Assembly (NCBI RefSeq): GCF_020559915.1
Contig: NZ_JAJCLZ010000020.1
Coordinates: forward strand, 1 to 37,129
DNA from: Ruminococcus sp. 210702-SL.1.03
Lineage (GTDB): Bacteria; Bacillota; Clostridia; Oscillospirales; Ruminococcaceae
Direction: 5' to 3'
Length of the DNA: 37,129 nucleotides
Shown here: in pieces, positions 34,561 through 37,129 of the stretch
Layout of the letters: each line of letters opens with the position of its first letter
Numbering within the stretch: the first letter of the stretch is position 1
Translations under genes and position numbers: made by a program
Notes under the pieces: generated by a model
What the model saw: the letters and a program-made list of their open reading frames with translations, nothing else
Database searches by the model: none
Told to the model about the DNA's origin: nothing

Positions 34561-34594
34561 AACTTTCGGTACAAGAAAGCGACATTTGAGTACA
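34561..34594 (+). promoter_or_regulatory. LytTR (AgrA-type) binding direct repeats
   Basis: AACTTTCGGTACA (34561-34573) and ACATTTGAGTACA (34582-34594) repeat with exactly 21-bp periodicity, sharing TTTnnGTACA. They end 27 bp before the -35 box of agrB, the typical position for LytTR activation. A weaker third half-site (GGCATTTTTG) lies 20 bp further on. Confidence 0.72.
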
Positions 34595-34621
34595 CTTTGC
34601 GGCATTTTTGCGTGAAACTTA

Positions 34622-34650
34622 TTGAAAATATTGCTATTATGTGCTATGAT
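34622..34650 (+). promoter_or_regulatory. agrB-agrD promoter
   Basis: TTGAAA (34622-34627), 17-bp spacer, TATGAT (34645-34650), directly downstream of the LytTR repeats. Confidence 0.78.
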
Positions 34651-34673
34651 CTTTGCAAGGAAGTGATTCGGAA

Positions 34674-35207
34674 ATGGTTTCAAAACTTGCGAAGAACATA
34701 GCACATTTTTTTGTGCTTCAGAACATAACCGAGGAATCTAAAGAGGCAATCTATGCTTATGGAATGGAATTGCTGATTTCCGATGTGCTGAATACTCTTA
34801 TCGTTCTGCTAATTTCTCTTATTTCCCATACACTGCCTGCGGCTGTTATATTCATAGCCGTATTTATGGGATTAAGGAGGTTTGTAGGTGGGTATCATGC
34901 TAACAGCCATTTGAGTTGTATGTTCACGCTTGTCGTGGTAATGCTGGTTTTCTCTTACGGCATTTGCAATGTAAGCGAACAGATTGCTCAGATATTCAGT
35001 ATTGGCTTTATAATAATATCATTACCTATCATTTTCTGTATTGCTCCTGTTCCGCATCCGAATAAGCCGATGTCGGAGGAAAAGGGTATCAGACTGAGAA
35101 AACAAAGTATTATCCTTGCTGCTGCCCTGTCCACCACTGTGATTGCCCTGTTTTTATTCCAATATCACGAATTAAGTCTTTATGTATCAAGTGGAATACT
35201 GCTGTAA
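34674..35207 (+). CDS. agrB: AgrB-like autoinducer-processing membrane cysteine protease
   Basis: AgrB cleaves the C-terminal part of the AgrD precursor and forms the thiolactone. The 177-aa protein shows the catalytic pair His75 and Cys82 in RRFVGGYHANSHLSC, and five or six membrane segments. Start ATG 34674 follows AAGGAAG by about 10 nt; the in-frame TTG at 34653 would put this site inside the gene. It has its own promoter with LytTR repeats, and two AgrD-like genes follow. Confidence 0.93.
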   Translation: MVSKLAKNIAHFFVLQNITEESKEAIYAYGMELLISDVLNTLIVLLISLISHTLPAAVIFIAVFMGLRRFVGGYHANSHLSCMFTLVVVMLVFSYGICNVSEQIAQIFSIGFIIISLPIIFCIAPVPHPNKPMSEEKGIRLRKQSIILAAALSTTVIALFLFQYHELSLYVSSGILL

Positions 35208-35244
35208 GCAATTATGGCACTGCTCGGTCGCTTTTTGAATCGGG

Positions 35245-35418
35245 GTGATAACAGTAAACGATGACAAGGAAAGAGAAAAACGAAGTATTTTAGTAATTGT
35301 AATTCTTGCTCTTATAAGGTTGGTGCTGTATATCTCAAATGGCAGCGCTTGTGGTATTACATTCTATCAGTCTGAAGAACCGGATTTACAGAAGTTGTTT
35401 GAAAGGAGGAATTTTTAA
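35245..35418 (+). CDS. AgrD-like cyclic-peptide precursor 1 (57 aa)
   Basis: From GTG 35245 the frame encodes a charged start (NDDKEREKR), a hydrophobic helix (ILVIVILALIRLVLYI) and the tail SACGITFYQSEEPDLQKLFE. The tail aligns without gaps to precursor 2 at Ser-Ala-Cys, Phe, Gln, Glu and Pro. This is the AgrD layout: membrane helix, Cys-containing ring segment, acidic C-terminus. Its TAA overlaps the ATG of precursor 2 (TAATG) and it contains that gene's ribosome site, so translation is coupled. The start is weak (GTG, poor ribosome site), so a degraded copy is possible. Confidence 0.55.
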   Translation: MITVNDDKEREKRSILVIVILALIRLVLYISNGSACGITFYQSEEPDLQKLFERRNF

Positions 35419-35573
35419 TGAAAAGACTGATTGAATTTGCAAAAAAAGCATCTACATCACTTGCAGCTCTTGCTTTGGTATTTGCAACTACATCTGTTTC
35501 AAGTGCTTGTTTTCATTGGTTTGCGCAGCCTGTTGAGCCGGAAGAACTGAGAAGCTATGTGAATAACAAGTAA
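35418..35573 (+). CDS. agrD: AgrD-like cyclic lactone autoinducer precursor 2 (51 aa)
   Basis: The peptide has a basic N-terminus (MKRLIEFAKK), a hydrophobic helix (LAALALVFATTS), and a ring segment with Cys31 in SSACFHWFAQP, followed by the acidic VEPEELRSYV tail. This matches the clostridial cyclic lactone autoinducer family, whose members end in C-x-x-x-F-x-Q-P-x-x-P-E-x-L. AgrB should cut near the residues after Gln37 and close the ring on Cys31. AAAGGAGG lies 9 nt before ATG. It directly follows precursor 1. Confidence 0.88.
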   Translation: MKRLIEFAKKASTSLAALALVFATTSVSSACFHWFAQPVEPEELRSYVNNK

Positions 35574-35599
35574 AAAAACGATTATGAATGGAGGATACC

Positions 35600-35734
35600 A
35601 TGAAAAAAACAACTAAGTTTAAACGTATTCTTTCTGGTGTACTGAGTGCGGTAATGACAATTAGTGCCATACCTATCGTTTCAGTACATGCTGATGAAAG
35701 CACAGAACCTTATCCGTATGACTGGTTTGATTAA
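35600..35734 (+). CDS. Short secreted peptide (44 aa) of the agr locus
   Basis: From ATG 35600 (GGAGG 5 nt upstream), the product has a basic start (MKKTTKFKR), a hydrophobic core (ILSGVLSAVMTISAI) and a likely signal peptidase site after VHA. That leaves a mature stretch of DESTEPYPYDWFD. It has no cysteine, so it is not a thiolactone precursor. The EPYPY run after a signal peptide recalls the start of large surface proteins found beside agr loci in Ruminococcus, so it may be a truncated relative or a linear signal. It sits 26 nt after agrD. Confidence 0.68.
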   Translation: MKKTTKFKRILSGVLSAVMTISAIPIVSVHADESTEPYPYDWFD

Positions 35735-35739
35735 CACTT

Positions 35740-36372
35740 ATGGGTATTATTACTAATATTATTACGTTGCTTAGTGTGATTTATGCTGTGGGATGTACTT
35801 CTTTTCTCGCTACAAACTCACCACAACAATATTATAATACTGCATATGTAAGTGTTGCTGTTATGATGTTTATCCTATTATTAAGATTTATTTACATCAA
35901 AATAAGAAGTTTAAATAATGATTGCAAAAAAAACAAAATCATCGATACAATTATGTATCCAATGTATTATCTTACTGGATTATTTGAATTAAATATCAAA
36001 TACGGCTATGGCAACACAATTGGGATAAGTGGCGTAGAAGAAAAAATAGGACTACTATATACTATGGGGATTTCTTATAAAATCTGTAATTTACTTAGTA
36101 TACTCATCTTTATCATAGCTTGGATTGTATTGATTCTAAAATTTAAATATGCGATGGATTGCAAACAAATCATAAAAAACAAAGCAGCACTATTACTTAT
36201 TGCTTTAGGCTCATTTATTACTATTAAATGCATAATAGGCATTTTGTTTAATACAAACACCTATAATGTATATCTCGACATTGTTACAGCTCATATTATA
36301 TATTGGTTTGTTTATTTTATTTCAATGTTGATTTATAAGTTATTATTAAAAAACAAGTCAAGTAACCTTTAG
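35740..36372 (+). CDS. Integral membrane protein (210 aa), unknown function
   Basis: The product has about five hydrophobic segments (2-22, 34-55, 118-140, 152-172, 182-202) and an AT-rich gene unlike the host. No motif is recognised. It begins 5 nt after the peptide gene without a clear ribosome site, so coupling to it is likely. Being last in the agr block, it may protect against, export or receive the peptides, but this is a guess from position only. A strong terminator follows at 36468. Confidence 0.68.
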   Translation: MGIITNIITLLSVIYAVGCTSFLATNSPQQYYNTAYVSVAVMMFILLLRFIYIKIRSLNNDCKKNKIIDTIMYPMYYLTGLFELNIKYGYGNTIGISGVEEKIGLLYTMGISYKICNLLSILIFIIAWIVLILKFKYAMDCKQIIKNKAALLLIALGSFITIKCIIGILFNTNTYNVYLDIVTAHIIYWFVYFISMLIYKLLLKNKSSNL

Positions 36373-36467
36373 CTTATTGACACATTCTCAAACTATTCCA
36401 CACAATTCTAAATAAGCATTATGACATATCTCATAATCAGCGGATACCCTAATGGAACTGAATAACC

Positions 36468-36513
36468 GCAAGCTCTCGGAAACGCCTGCAAGCGTTTCTG
36501 AGAGCTTGCTTTT
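36468..36513 (+). terminator. Terminator of the agr block
   Basis: 36468-36485 pairs with 36492-36509 over 18 bp (one G-U), loop CTGCAA, followed by TTTT. From here to 36818 I see no convincing gene. Confidence 0.85.
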
Positions 36514-36818
36514 CAGACGGTAACATTTCTGCTCCACAAGATCAGACAGTCTGTGGGTATTTTCGTTCTCCTAACAATCAAGCACTAGTTGGCTCGGCAA
36601 TGCCGTGGGCGATTTCATGTACATAGAGGTAAAATATTTTTTAGGTGATGGATGGTTGATTTTTTGAAAACGATGTGGTAAATATATGTGAAAAGGAGTG
36701 GCACGGCTTTCTCATAGTGATAGTAAAACTCAAACTGACAACCTATACTCTGCTCAATGAGTCACATCAATATATCTTTAAAACTCAAAATTATATTTTC
36801 ACCAACGTTACCCTACCC
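36514..36818. other. Element right end without recognised genes
   Basis: This stretch has no supported gene. The minus frame near 36575-36630 contains HEIAHGIAEPTSA, an HExxH-like scrap with no start or context, possibly the remnant of a peptidase gene. Confidence 0.3.
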
Positions 36819-36874
36819 TCAGGTGCTAGTGGGGGCAACCTCGTGGAAGTTCAAGTCTTCTTACCTGCACCATA
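36819..36874 (+). repeat. Right attachment site (56-bp direct repeat, copy 2)
   Basis: Exact copy of 28280-28335. It is the displaced 3' end of the original tRNA-Leu and marks the right boundary of the element. Confidence 0.93.
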
Positions 36875-36903
36875 TTGGTGAGACTAAATGGATGCTCACC
36901 CTT

Positions 36904-36929
36904 AAAAGCCCGTATTTACGGGCTTTTTT
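36904..36929 (+). terminator. Original tRNA-Leu terminator
   Basis: AAAAGCCCG (36904-36912) pairs with CGGGCTTTT (36919-36927), then T-rich. A GGTGAG/CTCACC hairpin lies just upstream. It would have followed the tRNA before integration. Confidence 0.85.
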
Positions 36930-36986
36930 CATGCTTTTCAGTCGAAAATTTTTAGTGTAAAACCATGGATGCTTTTTCATGATTTT

Positions 36987-37014
36987 CACCGACCGGAAGG
37001 ATTTGAACCCTCGA
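36987..37014 (-). repeat. tRNA 3'-end remnant (possible second attachment site)
   Basis: On the minus strand GAGGG-TTCAAAT-CCTTC forms a T-arm followed by CGGTCGG, an acceptor-like 3' strand, but no CCA and no 5' half are present. It may be a leftover attachment site of another integrated element. Confidence 0.42.
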
Positions 37015-37129
37015 CAAATGAATATTGTCAAATAAAACGGCAAGCTTTGAGCAGATTTCGCTCCCGGCTTGCTTTTTTTTATGAAAAAACATTCACAAAG
37101 TTTAGAAGGCTGTTTTGTCAAATATCACG

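Larger units (their letters stand above)
28280..36874. mobile_element. Integrated mobile element in tRNA-Leu carrying an agr quorum-sensing module
   Basis: The element of about 8.6 kb is flanked by perfect 56-bp direct repeats of the tRNA-Leu 3' end, and the original tRNA terminator is displaced to its far side (36904). Inside are, on the minus strand, a serine recombinase pseudogene, a small accessory gene and a RepA-like ATPase. On the plus strand are a LytTR regulator, GHKL kinase, AgrB, AgrD-like peptides and a membrane protein. The plus-strand block is clearly more AT-rich than the host genes. No relaxase, conjugation or tyrosine recombinase gene is seen, so it is probably a mobilisable or now immobile element. 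Confidence 0.9.

Noticed and set aside
36575..36630. HEIAHG metalloprotease-like scrap on the minus strand
   Set aside because: Only about 15 codons with no start or flanking domain; too short to call.
36675..36881. Frame running through the right attachment repeat
   Set aside because: It includes tRNA sequence and has no ribosome site or recognisable domain.

Overview
The window looks like the chromosome of a Ruminococcus-type clostridium (Firmicutes, Oscillospiraceae). It has strong AGGAGG ribosome sites, consensus TTGACA/TATAAT promoters with 17-bp spacers, the one-step DapL lysine route, an archaeal-type split glutamate synthase next to an ANTAR regulator, and a preQ1 riboswitch on queT. 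Family assignments rest on reading translated sequence by eye; no database search was run.

Layout. 1-235: minus-strand tail of a phage minor capsid gene, running off the left edge. 240-6832: carA, a carB-dapF in-frame fusion and dapL. 6859-12860: a CBS/CorC membrane protein, fhs, a DUF3810-like zinc-motif protein, tsaE, tsaB and rpiB. 12870-13703: a small two-helix membrane protein divergent from an XRE regulator. 13727-18262: on the minus strand, lysC and then the panB-panC-panD-coaX operon behind an inverted-repeat operator. 18329-18823: two small genes. 18876-26341: a structured leader, a five-gene glutamate synthase cluster, a glutamine-synthetase-like gene that has lost key residues, and an ANTAR regulator. 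26400-27986: fba with a structured leader, then queT under a preQ1-I riboswitch.

28247-36874: a tRNA-Leu(CAG) gene carries an integrated element of about 8.6 kb, bounded by a perfect 56-bp direct repeat of the tRNA 3' end. The element holds a large serine recombinase gene broken by an in-frame TAG, small accessory genes, a RepA/DnaB-like ATPase behind an apparent attenuator, and a complete agr-type quorum-sensing module. That module is a LytTR regulator, a GHKL kinase, AgrB, two tandem AgrD-like cyclic-peptide precursors and a third short secreted peptide. Direct repeats spaced 21 bp lie upstream of the agrB promoter and look like the autoregulatory LytTR site. The rest of the right end is chromosome with the displaced tRNA terminator and a second tRNA 3'-end remnant.

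The most interesting points are the agr module with paired autoinducer precursors on a tRNA-integrated element, the GS-like protein lacking all three n2 metal ligands inside the GOGAT/ANTAR region, the carB-dapF fusion, and the amber-interrupted integrase.
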